Positions 1-6,847 of a DNA stretch of 15,764 nucleotides are shown in pieces. Origin of the DNA: CAZCJA01 sp964499015 (GTDB lineage Bacteria; Elusimicrobiota; Elusimicrobia; F11). The stretch covers positions 1 through 15,764 of the forward strand of contig CAZCJA010000057.1 in the NCBI GenBank assembly GCA_964499015.1. The letters are read 5' to 3'. The notes under the pieces were generated by a model. That model saw only the letters and a program-made list of their open reading frames with translations. It was not told the DNA's origin and did not search any database. The position numbers and the translations under genes are program-made. Each line of letters begins with the position of its first letter. Position 1 is the first letter of the stretch.

Positions 1-226
1 CTCGCGGCGTTCCGCCTGCTTTGGCAACCCCGACCTTAGCGGCCGCCGCCTGGCGATTCAGCGTTATATTGCACGGAGTGGCCTCATTCCAGGAGCTGGC
101 GACCCCCACAAAAGGCTTCTTAATATCGCCATCATTCAAGCCCATGGCCCTAAAAAAGGCCCGGTGAGGGGCTCGTTCGGGTCCGTCGGTAACGGTGCGG
201 CTATGCGTTTTAATGTCTTTGGACAT
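1..226 (-). CDS. ilvD: Dihydroxy-acid dehydratase, N-terminal fragment (cut by window edge)
   Basis: Reading the minus strand from ATG at 226 gives 75 codons that run off the left edge. The product has ERAPHRAFFRAMGL, then KKPFVGVASSWNEATPCN, then the start of the AKVGVAKAGGTPR segment, which is the typical opening of IlvD/Edd-family dehydratases. IlvD is a cytosolic Fe-S enzyme that dehydrates 2,3-dihydroxy-isovalerate and -methylvalerate in valine, leucine and isoleucine synthesis. Edd (6-phosphogluconate dehydratase) is the main alternative, but the short N-terminus and ERAPHR favour IlvD. The cluster-binding cysteines and catalytic core lie outside the window. The start is supported by a good ribosome-binding site, AGGAG (complement of 235-239), 8 bases upstream. 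The gene is divergent from the large CDS at 301, sharing a short control region with two palindromes. Confidence 0.88.
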   Translation of the reverse strand, partial: MSKDIKTHSRTVTDGPERAPHRAFFRAMGLNDGDIKKPFVGVASSWNEATPCNITLNRQAAAAKVGVAKAGGTPR

Positions 227-241
227 GAAAGGGGCTCCTGT

Positions 242-255
242 TTACAAGTTTGTAA
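242..255. promoter_or_regulatory. Palindrome TTACAA-GT-TTGTAA, candidate operator
   Basis: Six-base perfect arms (TTACAA/TTGTAA) are separated by 2 bases, directly upstream of the ilvD ribosome-binding site. It overlaps a possible minus-strand -10 element (TACAAA, complement of 249-254), where a bound dimeric repressor would block ilvD transcription. The sequence symmetry is seen directly; the operator role is inferred. Confidence 0.35.
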
Positions 256-277
256 CCAAAGCTTAAGGCGATCTTAA
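249..277 (-). promoter_or_regulatory. Possible sigma70-like promoter for ilvD
   Basis: On the minus strand, TTAAGA (complement of 272-277) and TACAAA (complement of 249-254) are separated by exactly 17 bases. Each matches the sigma70 consensus at 4 of 6 positions. The start of transcription would lie about 15-20 bases before the ATG, just ahead of the AGGAG. The match is weak and the proposal rests on spacing and position. Confidence 0.28.
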
Positions 278-280
278 GCT
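260..280. promoter_or_regulatory. Perfect 8-bp inverted repeat in the divergent promoter region
   Basis: Arms AGCTTAAG (260-267) and CTTAAGCT (273-280) are perfect and separated by GCGAT. The repeat lies mid-way between the divergent ilvD and the large CDS. It overlaps the possible -35 elements of both genes, so it could be a shared regulator site. It has no T-run and is not a terminator. Confidence 0.4.
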
Positions 281-291
281 CTGTTTATTAA
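263..291 (+). promoter_or_regulatory. Possible promoter for the large membrane-protein gene
   Basis: TTAAGG (263-268) and TATTAA (286-291) are 17 bases apart and lie in the AT-rich stretch before the ATG at 301. They match consensus at only 3 and 4 of 6 positions. If used, transcription would start around 298-301, giving a nearly leaderless mRNA, in keeping with the absence of any AGGAG-like motif before this start. Confidence 0.22.
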
Positions 292-300
292 ATTAAACGC

Positions 301-3300
301 ATGAAGAAAACTGCGGCGCGCTGGGGAGCCGCATCCCTCTCTAGCATCATTTTGTTCACACAGGTCGTTTTTTCGCCCGCCTGGGTTGAGGCGGCGCAGG
401 TCGACTTCTGGAAAAGCCGCGCGCAAATGCGCGCCTCGGCCCTCGTTTCCGCTCCATCGATAACATCCTCCCAATCCTTTCCGTTTCTCAATGCCAGCAT
501 AGCCCATCTCGGCTTGTTGAATTCCCGTCCCCAGGGCCACGGCACGCGGCCCACGATCGTTTTACTGCAGGACGTCCACCACAACGTTGAGGCCCAGCGC
601 AACATCGGCGAAATTTTGAAGCGGACCCAAAACGTGGTGATCGGCGTCGAAGCCGCCAACGGCGCGTTTAACTTCGCCCCGTTCCATTCTTTCCCGGTTC
701 CGTCGGCCGCCAAAAACATCGGCGATTACCTGCTTGCGCAAAATATTATTTCCGGCGCGTCATGGGCCGGTCTCACCGCGGAGAACAAACTATCGAGCAT
801 GGTCGGCGTTGACGATTCCCAGCTTTACGCCGACAACATTCTCGCTTACCAGAAAGCCGCACCGCACCAGGACACCGTCCTTAGGGAAATCGAGGCCCGG
901 TATGTTTCTCTCGAGAAATCATTTGAGACGCTAACGCCCGCCGCACAAAACCTGTTTGCCAGCTTGCGAGCGTTTCATCGCGGCGAAAACACGATTGAAG
1001 ATTATCTTGCAGCGCTGAACGTCCTTGATTTCAACGGTGCGCCGAACGCGCACGCGTTTTCCCGCGCTTTGAAGATGGAAAAAACTCTCGATTTGGCAGC
1101 CGCTGAACAGGAACGCGACCGTCTTATGGCGGAGATGGCGCACCGCGACGGTAAAACTGTCCAAAAGTTAGCGCAAACCGCGCAGTTGGTGGCCGCCGGC
1201 CAAATCTCGCCGCTTGAACTTTATGGGCAGCTAAGCGTCGATCAAAAGAAATATCCGGCCCTGCACGCGTACGTCCGCTATTTAACGCTGGCCGATTCGA
1301 TCGATCGCGGAAACCTTTTTATCGAACTGGCTTCTCTGCGCAATCGTGCGGTGGAAGGTATTGCCGCGAAAAGCGACAAAGCCATTCTGAAAAGCCTCGT
1401 CGCCACGATGCTTGCCGAGAAATTGGCGAAATTTGAACTGACGCCGGAAGAATGGGCGGAGTACAAAACCCTCACCCCAACCCCTCTCCCAGGGGGAGAG
1501 GGGCTAGGGGAGCGGGGGTTTGCAGACTTTTACCACCTGGCCGAGTCGCGCAACGAGAAGATGGCGGAGAATTTGCTCGCCGCGATGGCGCGCGAGAAAA
1601 AGAAAACCGGGGTTCTGGTGGCGGGCGGTTTCCACACAGCGGGCCTGACGCCGCTCTTTAAACAAAAAGGATTTGAGGTGATCGTCGTTACGCCGAAGTT
1701 CGACACCTCCTTCTCCGGCAGCGGTAGCGACTATTTGAAAACGTTTTTGCGCCAGACCACGCCGCTCGCTCAATTGTTCGCGGGGGAAAAGTTGACGTTG
1801 GGCGATCAGGCCCAACACATCAACACGGGTGGAACCACTCTCAGCAACGGCACACGCACCGCGCTGATTCTCGCGGCGGCATTCATCGCCAGCGCCAATG
1901 TCGCTCCGGCTCGCGCGCAGCAAGCGCTGCAAGGCATAACGCCTGCGGTTGAGTCCGTCCAAGCCCTATCCAATAACCACATGCAAATGAACGTCGGTGG
2001 ACAGACGCTCGATATTCGTTCAAATTACAACTCTCGCGCCGGCATCACTTATCCCAATGTGCCCGTCGTCGGCAACGTGAACGTCCAATCGGAATCGAAC
2101 ACCGCCGGTTTAATCGCCACGGTCATCGCGCTTTGGGCCGCGCTCAACCCCGGAGCCGTTTTAAGCGCGCTCGGCCGGATTTTCAGGCCGGTGCCTCATT
2201 CGATCGACGGCGCGGTAAAGATTATCGAACAAAACACGTTCTTCGGCGTGAACAACGCCGTGGATTTTGTTCTCGCCAACGAACAATCCATCAAAGACCC
2301 GCAGATTTACGTTCGCTTGATGAAAGCGTTCGACAGCCGCTTCTATTTGTTCGCGCCGCGTGTCGCCGACCTGTTGGTGACGGAGCAGGGGAAAATTTTT
2401 ATGCGCGCCACCAACAACCCGGCGTTGTTGAAAACCGTCCTTTACAAGCTGTGGTTCTGGAACCGCATCGATAACGCGACCTACACCGACACCGTCATTA
2501 ACATGCGCCTGACATGGTGGTCGTACATTGCCGCTTTCTTCAAAAGCGCACCGGCCAAAAATTGGCTGATTTTGTTCGTTCCGTTCCTGATGGGTGCGAA
2601 AGCCAACGGGCCTGCGAATCCGTACGCCTGGTTGATGGCGGGCCTCTTCGCTATGCCGGTTATATTTGCCATGGCCGCCGATAATCAAACCCTGCAGGTG
2701 GTGAAGAAGGGGGGCGGTTACGTGTTGGGCGCGCCGAAGCGTTTTGTTGAAGCGTTGGCCAAAATAAAGAAAACAAAAGCGACGGTCAAACAGCCTTTCA
2801 ATTTGAATGTGGATGGACGAGTCGTGCCGGTCGCGAGTTTGGTGATCGAACAGGTGGGGAACGATATCGTGGTGTTAAACCCGATACCGGAACCGCAAGC
2901 GTCTGATTCGGTTCCGTCATCGGGCAATGCCGAGATTGATGCGTTGATGGATTTATGGAGCGCGGAGCGTCAGGACGTGCCCGAACCCGCGCCGCCGGCG
3001 CCGGCCAACGTTCGAGAATCGGAACCAGCGCCCAATTCCAACGTCAAAGGTGCGAAGCCGCTCACCACCGGCATCGATAAGAAGCCGCACGTTAAGCCGG
3101 GTTTGCAGGCGGAGCAGGCTCTTTATTATTTGCTCAGCCAAGTGAAGTCGGTTCACGCTCAGTCTATTCTGGAAACAGTGGCCGAAGAGAAAGATGACGG
3201 GCAAAAGTATCCGACACTGCACGTGTTGATTAATTTGCTGTTCCAACATCATGTTCATCAGGAAAACATTGACGCGCAGGCCTGGCTCCCGTCATTTTTT

Positions 3301-6300
3301 AGCCAAATCCGCAGCCACGACAGCCTGCTCAGCATGGACACGAAAACTTATAAGGACGCGATGGGATTTGTCGAGCAAGTGGAGAGCGAGAAGCGCCGCA
3401 TCGATGCGCTAGGGTCCGGCCCGTCGGTCGCAAAAGTCCTTTTGCCGTTTATTCCGTTCTTCCTGCTCACGCAAATGGGAGCCGCCGCGCCGGACGCCGC
3501 GCTTAATCCGCTCGTGGCCGCGCTTTTCCTGGCGTTAACGATCGCGCCGATCGCAATGGCGGTCGCCGGGCAAGGAAAACCTGTTGAACCGAACGCCGAA
3601 GCCACCGTCGACGGGTACGTGCTCAAAGACAAGGGTGGGCAATATATGAAGGCGCTGCTCAACCATCCCAAAGTCGCCTTGCGTGATGAATTTACCGCTG
3701 GCCGCGAAATTCCTGTTACCGCCAAACTGCTTTTGAATTTTGGAAATATAAAAATCGTTGTGACAACGCTTATCGTGAAGAAAGTCGGCGATCGGTTGAT
3801 CATTACCGGAGCAAGTAACGATAGCACCAACGTTATGAGTAAATTTCCTCCGTTGCCGGCCAAACCCGTTGCTCCGGCGCCGGCAGAGCAGGGCGTTCTC
3901 CTGCTGTTGGAGCGCGACGTTGACAATAAGCTGGTGTTGGTAACAGATAATTTTACCGGCCCGATTTCAAGGCTTGCTGAAGACGACGTGCGTCGCGTTA
4001 AGTTCTTTGCTCATGAAGAAATCTCGTTTCCAGGACGGCGTGCACAGCTCCAGTATTTGCAGACCACCATCACAGCCGACTTCATTACCGTGCGACTTAA
4101 GGAAAACGGACGGGTTGCCATTACCGATGCCCTGATGGGCCGGGAACCCGTTTTGGGCGATCTCCTTATCATGGGAACGGGAAGCGCGCATGGTTCATTA
4201 AGTGAAGACGAAGCGTTCAACATGATTATGGGCAATGAAGCGCAGGCTTCGGCGATAGTTATGGATGATAATGATGACGGAGATGTGGTGCTGGGGCGCG
4301 ATTCGGGCAAGACGGAAACAAAAGAGGCGGCGGCGCCGCAAGCATCCGATCAGCCGGCCGCGCGCACACAAGCATCGCGTCCGGTTTCGCGTCTGGCGGC
4401 CGGTCAACCCATCCAGGTCGTACTTTTTGTCGATAAGAATACGGAAGAAGTCATGCGCTATCTTTTGGAAACTCAGCCCAGGGAGCGACAAGAGCTTGTG
4501 CAGGTTTTCTTTGGATATGTTTCCAAGCTCACGCAGGCAAAAAAAATAAAAGCGGACTTTCCGCTTTCCCGCGCTCTTGCCTATATGTATTTGCATCACT
4601 CGTCGACAAAAGACGGGCAGAGGGTTCAGTCGTTCATAAACGATTTGTTCCGTAAAATCCAAGATGGGGACATTTCGCTTGCCGATGACAAAACGCTGCT
4701 CACGGCGCGCGCGTATATTCGCCCATTAACAAAGGCCAAGCCTCTTGTTTCGCTCTTCTTTGCGGCGTTCATTGTCTTTACGCAGGTCGCCGCGGCATCT
4801 CCAACAGGGCAAATCTCGTATGGTCCGTTAGGAATGGTCCTGATGGCGTTTTCGATGGCGATCGTCGGCATGGTCGCGCACAATCGCGGCAGCCATTATG
4901 AAAATGAGGATTGGGGCCGGGTTTACGGATTAATTCAGACGCTTTTGCGCGGTTATGGCCGCAACATAACCAACCGCGTTTCGCTGGAAGAGGCGTTGCG
5001 CGCCCAGATGAAATCGAGGCCGACCTCGATGTATAAAGTCGATTTCGCATCTCCTCGCTTGGCGGCTTATTTGGACCGTTTGGAAGTTGAATACGCCGAT
5101 TTTCGCGTGGCCAGCGGCGCATTTATTAGGCCCTCCGTTCAAAAGTTGTACCGCGAGATAATCCGCACGTATTGGGAAACAGTTTTTTCAGGCAAAGAAG
5201 CAAAGTTCGACTACGACAAGATTATGATGAAGAATTTGGTCGGATGGAAAACCCGCCGGGATCAAATCAAAGACGTATTGAAAGCACATCCGAATGATAT
5301 CGAGACACTGCGTATTAATAGCCCTCAGTTTTCAAACGCGCTGGATGCCTATTTGATCCGGTCCAATTTGGCGAAGGATTTTCCGCGCAGCCGGCCATAT
5401 AATCCGGTCGCGCAGAACATACCGACCCGTCAATACGTTTGGCAACGCGCTCAGGCACAGCGTGTGTTTTATGTAAGAGCGCCGGAAGCGGACAATATCC
5501 TCGGCCAACAACTGGAAGAAGAGTTGGTGTCGGACCATGACTTCGACCGGTATTTGACCCGTCTTATCCACAATTCGCAGAGCAATTTAAAATTCGGCTT
5601 GGATGGAGAAAAAGGCGATGTGACGGTTAAATACGATTTCGAAGTCCAGGATGGATTCGTCGTCGGCATCAAAGACTCGCGAATTCGCATTAATCCAAAA
5701 TCACGGGACAAGGACAAATACAGTCTGCTGCTAACCGGACTGTTTGAGGCCTTGGTTGTTTCGGATTTAATCGCGGAGGCAAAACTTAATCGCGACGACT
5801 GGACCAAGCTTGCGGCGTCACCCTATGTTCGCTGGCGCGCGCTCACTCGTTTGGCGGTATACGAGATGCAAGCCAGCGGATGGACAATTCAGAAAATTAA
5901 CGGCATATTCGGAAAAATAAGAAATACAAAAGTGCGTCTTGAGGACTACGCCTGGCTTAATTCACGCCCTATTTATTCGACGATTGAGAAAGATGTGCAG
6001 GAAACGTTCGTGTTCGATCCGGAAGATTGGCAGGATATTTTTGGGCCCATGTTCGGAAGGATGGCCGAGGTCAAAACGATGTCCATTACGGAATTGAGCC
6101 TATGGCGGTATCTAAACACGCTTAGTCCATATTTGCTTTTGATCGCCGCCACGCCGTTGTTGATGGGTGCTAACGGGGGCAACGTCTGGTTGTCGTTTTT
6201 GGCCCTCGCCGCAGTTGCGGGCATTGCCATTGGGATCGGCTCGTTGGTGGGGAAATTTTTTGCGAAAGAAAAAAGAAGCAGCGACGCGGTCGCGTTGCCG

Positions 6301-6846
6301 TTGGCGACCTTTGCGCTTCAGGAATGGCGCAACGAGCGCTCCTCTCTCGTCGCGACGAACACCCTGTCGGTCCACAACATTGCCGAGGTTGAGGCGATGC
6401 TTGAGGAGGCCATTCGCTCCGGGAACGCCGGCCGCCTTGCCGTCCTTAAAAAACGCCTCGCGGAAATCGGCCGTCAAATCGAAGCGGCCAACGATGGGCG
6501 CGGCGCGGTGATGCTGGTTGGTATTGATAATTTACGTGATTTGCGCGACGTTATGGCGCGCGCGAAGGTCGAGAATTTCTTGCTGGGGCTTGGCGGCGTT
6601 AAATTCTCGGAAGAGAAAATCGGCGATCCAATGAATATTTTGGAAGAAAATAAGGGAAGTTTTGAGAAAGTCAAAATTTACGCGCTTGAAAGTTCATATT
6701 GGGCGTTCGATAAGGCCACGTATGGGCGTTTATCGGCCGATGAGGTGGGACAGCTGATCGTTGAAATGATGAACTGGGAACAGAGCGCTTCGGTGGATGT
6801 CACCAAGGCGGTGCTCGGCGCTCTGCAAAGCTTGCGAGCTGCTTAG
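301..6846 (+). CDS. Large exported multi-pass membrane protein with TIKI/ChaN-like N-terminal domain and repeated modules; function unknown
   Basis: This 2181-residue protein has no function I can name. ATG 301 follows an in-frame TAA at 289. Residues 1-32 form a signal peptide: a basic MKKTAARWG, a hydrophobic core, and a likely cleavage after WVEA. Residues 85-460 resemble the TIKI/TraB/ChaN/EreA hydrolase group: LQDVHHN at 89-95, GVEAAN at 115-120 and GGFH at 442-445 with H445. Further hydrophobic segments lie near 520-537 and 601-625. Four helical hairpins follow at about 755-793, 1044-1090, 1481-1526 and 1943-1984, separated by soluble stretches of roughly 250-420 residues. Pro/Ala-rich linkers lie at about 983-1000, 1184-1196 and 1343-1370. 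Two helical domains (936-1029, 1380-1478) and two beta segments (833-860, 1138-1170) look like internal repeats. Residues 390-406 are encoded by a palindromic insertion. The C-terminal 190 residues are soluble and unrecognised. A cell-envelope location is inferred. There is no ribosome-binding site, and the stop is one base from the convergent pckG. Confidence 0.9.
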   Translation: MKKTAARWGAASLSSIILFTQVVFSPAWVEAAQVDFWKSRAQMRASALVSAPSITSSQSFPFLNASIAHLGLLNSRPQGHGTRPTIVLLQDVHHNVEAQRNIGEILKRTQNVVIGVEAANGAFNFAPFHSFPVPSAAKNIGDYLLAQNIISGASWAGLTAENKLSSMVGVDDSQLYADNILAYQKAAPHQDTVLREIEARYVSLEKSFETLTPAAQNLFASLRAFHRGENTIEDYLAALNVLDFNGAPNAHAFSRALKMEKTLDLAAAEQERDRLMAEMAHRDGKTVQKLAQTAQLVAAGQISPLELYGQLSVDQKKYPALHAYVRYLTLADSIDRGNLFIELASLRNRAVEGIAAKSDKAILKSLVATMLAEKLAKFELTPEEWAEYKTLTPTPLPGGEGLGERGFADFYHLAESRNEKMAENLLAAMAREKKKTGVLVAGGFHTAGLTPLFKQKGFEVIVVTPKFDTSFSGSGSDYLKTFLRQTTPLAQLFAGEKLTLGDQAQHINTGGTTLSNGTRTALILAAAFIASANVAPARAQQALQGITPAVESVQALSNNHMQMNVGGQTLDIRSNYNSRAGITYPNVPVVGNVNVQSESNTAGLIATVIALWAALNPGAVLSALGRIFRPVPHSIDGAVKIIEQNTFFGVNNAVDFVLANEQSIKDPQIYVRLMKAFDSRFYLFAPRVADLLVTEQGKIFMRATNNPALLKTVLYKLWFWNRIDNATYTDTVINMRLTWWSYIAAFFKSAPAKNWLILFVPFLMGAKANGPANPYAWLMAGLFAMPVIFAMAADNQTLQVVKKGGGYVLGAPKRFVEALAKIKKTKATVKQPFNLNVDGRVVPVASLVIEQVGNDIVVLNPIPEPQASDSVPSSGNAEIDALMDLWSAERQDVPEPAPPAPANVRESEPAPNSNVKGAKPLTTGIDKKPHVKPGLQAEQALYYLLSQVKSVHAQSILETVAEEKDDGQKYPTLHVLINLLFQHHVHQENIDAQAWLPSFFSQIRSHDSLLSMDTKTYKDAMGFVEQVESEKRRIDALGSGPSVAKVLLPFIPFFLLTQMGAAAPDAALNPLVAALFLALTIAPIAMAVAGQGKPVEPNAEATVDGYVLKDKGGQYMKALLNHPKVALRDEFTAGREIPVTAKLLLNFGNIKIVVTTLIVKKVGDRLIITGASNDSTNVMSKFPPLPAKPVAPAPAEQGVLLLLERDVDNKLVLVTDNFTGPISRLAEDDVRRVKFFAHEEISFPGRRAQLQYLQTTITADFITVRLKENGRVAITDALMGREPVLGDLLIMGTGSAHGSLSEDEAFNMIMGNEAQASAIVMDDNDDGDVVLGRDSGKTETKEAAAPQASDQPAARTQASRPVSRLAAGQPIQVVLFVDKNTEEVMRYLLETQPRERQELVQVFFGYVSKLTQAKKIKADFPLSRALAYMYLHHSSTKDGQRVQSFINDLFRKIQDGDISLADDKTLLTARAYIRPLTKAKPLVSLFFAAFIVFTQVAAASPTGQISYGPLGMVLMAFSMAIVGMVAHNRGSHYENEDWGRVYGLIQTLLRGYGRNITNRVSLEEALRAQMKSRPTSMYKVDFASPRLAAYLDRLEVEYADFRVASGAFIRPSVQKLYREIIRTYWETVFSGKEAKFDYDKIMMKNLVGWKTRRDQIKDVLKAHPNDIETLRINSPQFSNALDAYLIRSNLAKDFPRSRPYNPVAQNIPTRQYVWQRAQAQRVFYVRAPEADNILGQQLEEELVSDHDFDRYLTRLIHNSQSNLKFGLDGEKGDVTVKYDFEVQDGFVVGIKDSRIRINPKSRDKDKYSLLLTGLFEALVVSDLIAEAKLNRDDWTKLAASPYVRWRALTRLAVYEMQASGWTIQKINGIFGKIRNTKVRLEDYAWLNSRPIYSTIEKDVQETFVFDPEDWQDIFGPMFGRMAEVKTMSITELSLWRYLNTLSPYLLLIAATPLLMGANGGNVWLSFLALAAVAGIAIGIGSLVGKFFAKEKRSSDAVALPLATFALQEWRNERSSLVATNTLSVHNIAEVEAMLEEAIRSGNAGRLAVLKKRLAEIGRQIEAANDGRGAVMLVGIDNLRDLRDVMARAKVENFLLGLGGVKFSEEKIGDPMNILEENKGSFEKVKIYALESSYWAFDKATYGRLSADEVGQLIVEMMNWEQSASVDVTKAVLGALQSLRAA
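1468..1518 (+). repeat. GC-rich palindromic mini-repeat inserted in frame (REP/MITE-like)
   Basis: Inside the large CDS, CCCCTCTCCC (1481-1490) is the perfect reverse complement of GGGAGAGGGG (1494-1503) around a 3-base loop. Imperfect outer arms are C-rich (1469-1480) and G-rich (1504-1518). The 51 bases encode residues 390-406, TLTPTPLPGGEGLGERG, unlike the surrounding helical sequence. LTPTPLP.GEG peptides are a known signature of a dispersed palindromic element in many environmental bacterial genomes. It adds 17 codons with no frameshift, between the helical part and the GGFH motif. No clear target duplication is visible. Confidence 0.75.
2563..2679 (+). other. Transmembrane hairpin 1 of the large protein
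   Basis: Residues 755-793 form two hydrophobic helices joined by a short Gly/Ala/Asn/Pro turn (FLMGAKANGPANPYAW). They are followed by a strongly basic stretch (KKTKATVK near 824). The LMGA..NG element recurs in hairpin 4, which suggests duplication. The membrane assignment is by eye. Confidence 0.6.
2797..2880 (+). repeat. Beta-strand segment, copy 1
   Basis: Residues 833-860 follow hairpin 1 and contain VPVASLVIEQVGNDIVVLNP. This resembles VVTTLIVKKVGDRLIITG in the region after hairpin 2 (residues 1153-1170): alternating hydrophobic residues, a central VG-N/D-(D/R) turn, then a second strand. It is read as a degenerate internal repeat. The similarity is visible, but its significance was not computed. 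Confidence 0.42.
3106..3570 (+). repeat. Helical domain plus TM hairpin, module copy B
   Basis: Residues 936-1029 are helical: EQALYYLL near 938, then YPTLHVLINLLFQHHVHQEN at 970-989, SFFSQI at 998-1003 and a DSLLSMD segment near 1007. Hairpin 2 follows at 1044-1090. The order and many positions match the region at 1380-1526 (copy C), for example YYLL/RYLL, QHH/LHH and SFFSQI/SFINDL. The pair is read as diverged copies. Confidence 0.45.
3712..3810 (+). repeat. Beta-strand segment, copy 2
   Basis: Residues 1138-1170 follow hairpin 2 and contain two strand-like runs around a KKVGDRL turn. They parallel residues 833-860 after hairpin 1. In both cases the segment sits about 50-65 residues after a membrane hairpin and before a Pro/Ala-rich linker, which suggests the whole hairpin-beta-linker unit was duplicated. 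Confidence 0.42.
4438..4878 (+). repeat. Helical domain plus TM hairpin, module copy C
   Basis: Residues 1380-1478 (EEVMRYLLETQ at the start, FPLSRALAYMYLHHSS at 1420-1435, SFINDLFRKIQDGDISLAD at 1444-1462) align in order with copy B. Hairpin 3 follows at 1481-1526. After it the sequence diverges from copies A and B: no beta segment of the same type is seen, and a helical, basic region follows. Confidence 0.45.
6127..6252 (+). other. Transmembrane hairpin 4 of the large protein
   Basis: Residues 1943-1984 (LLLIAATPLLMGANGG, then a second Ala/Gly/Ile-rich helix) form the last membrane hairpin. It is followed by a basic cluster (KFFAKEKR), which suggests this end faces the cytoplasm under the positive-inside rule. 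The remaining 190 residues are hydrophilic and helical, with no motif I recognise. Confidence 0.55.
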
Positions 6847-6847
6847 T

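Noticed and set aside
1481..1503. The GC-rich hairpin inside the large CDS as a transcription terminator
   Set aside because: No T-run follows, and it lies in the middle of a continuous reading frame; a dispersed palindromic repeat explains it better.
1504..1962. A minus-strand frame opposite the large CDS
   Set aside because: The plus frame here encodes the conserved GGFHTAGL motif and continues without interruption; the minus product is low-complexity and Arg-rich.
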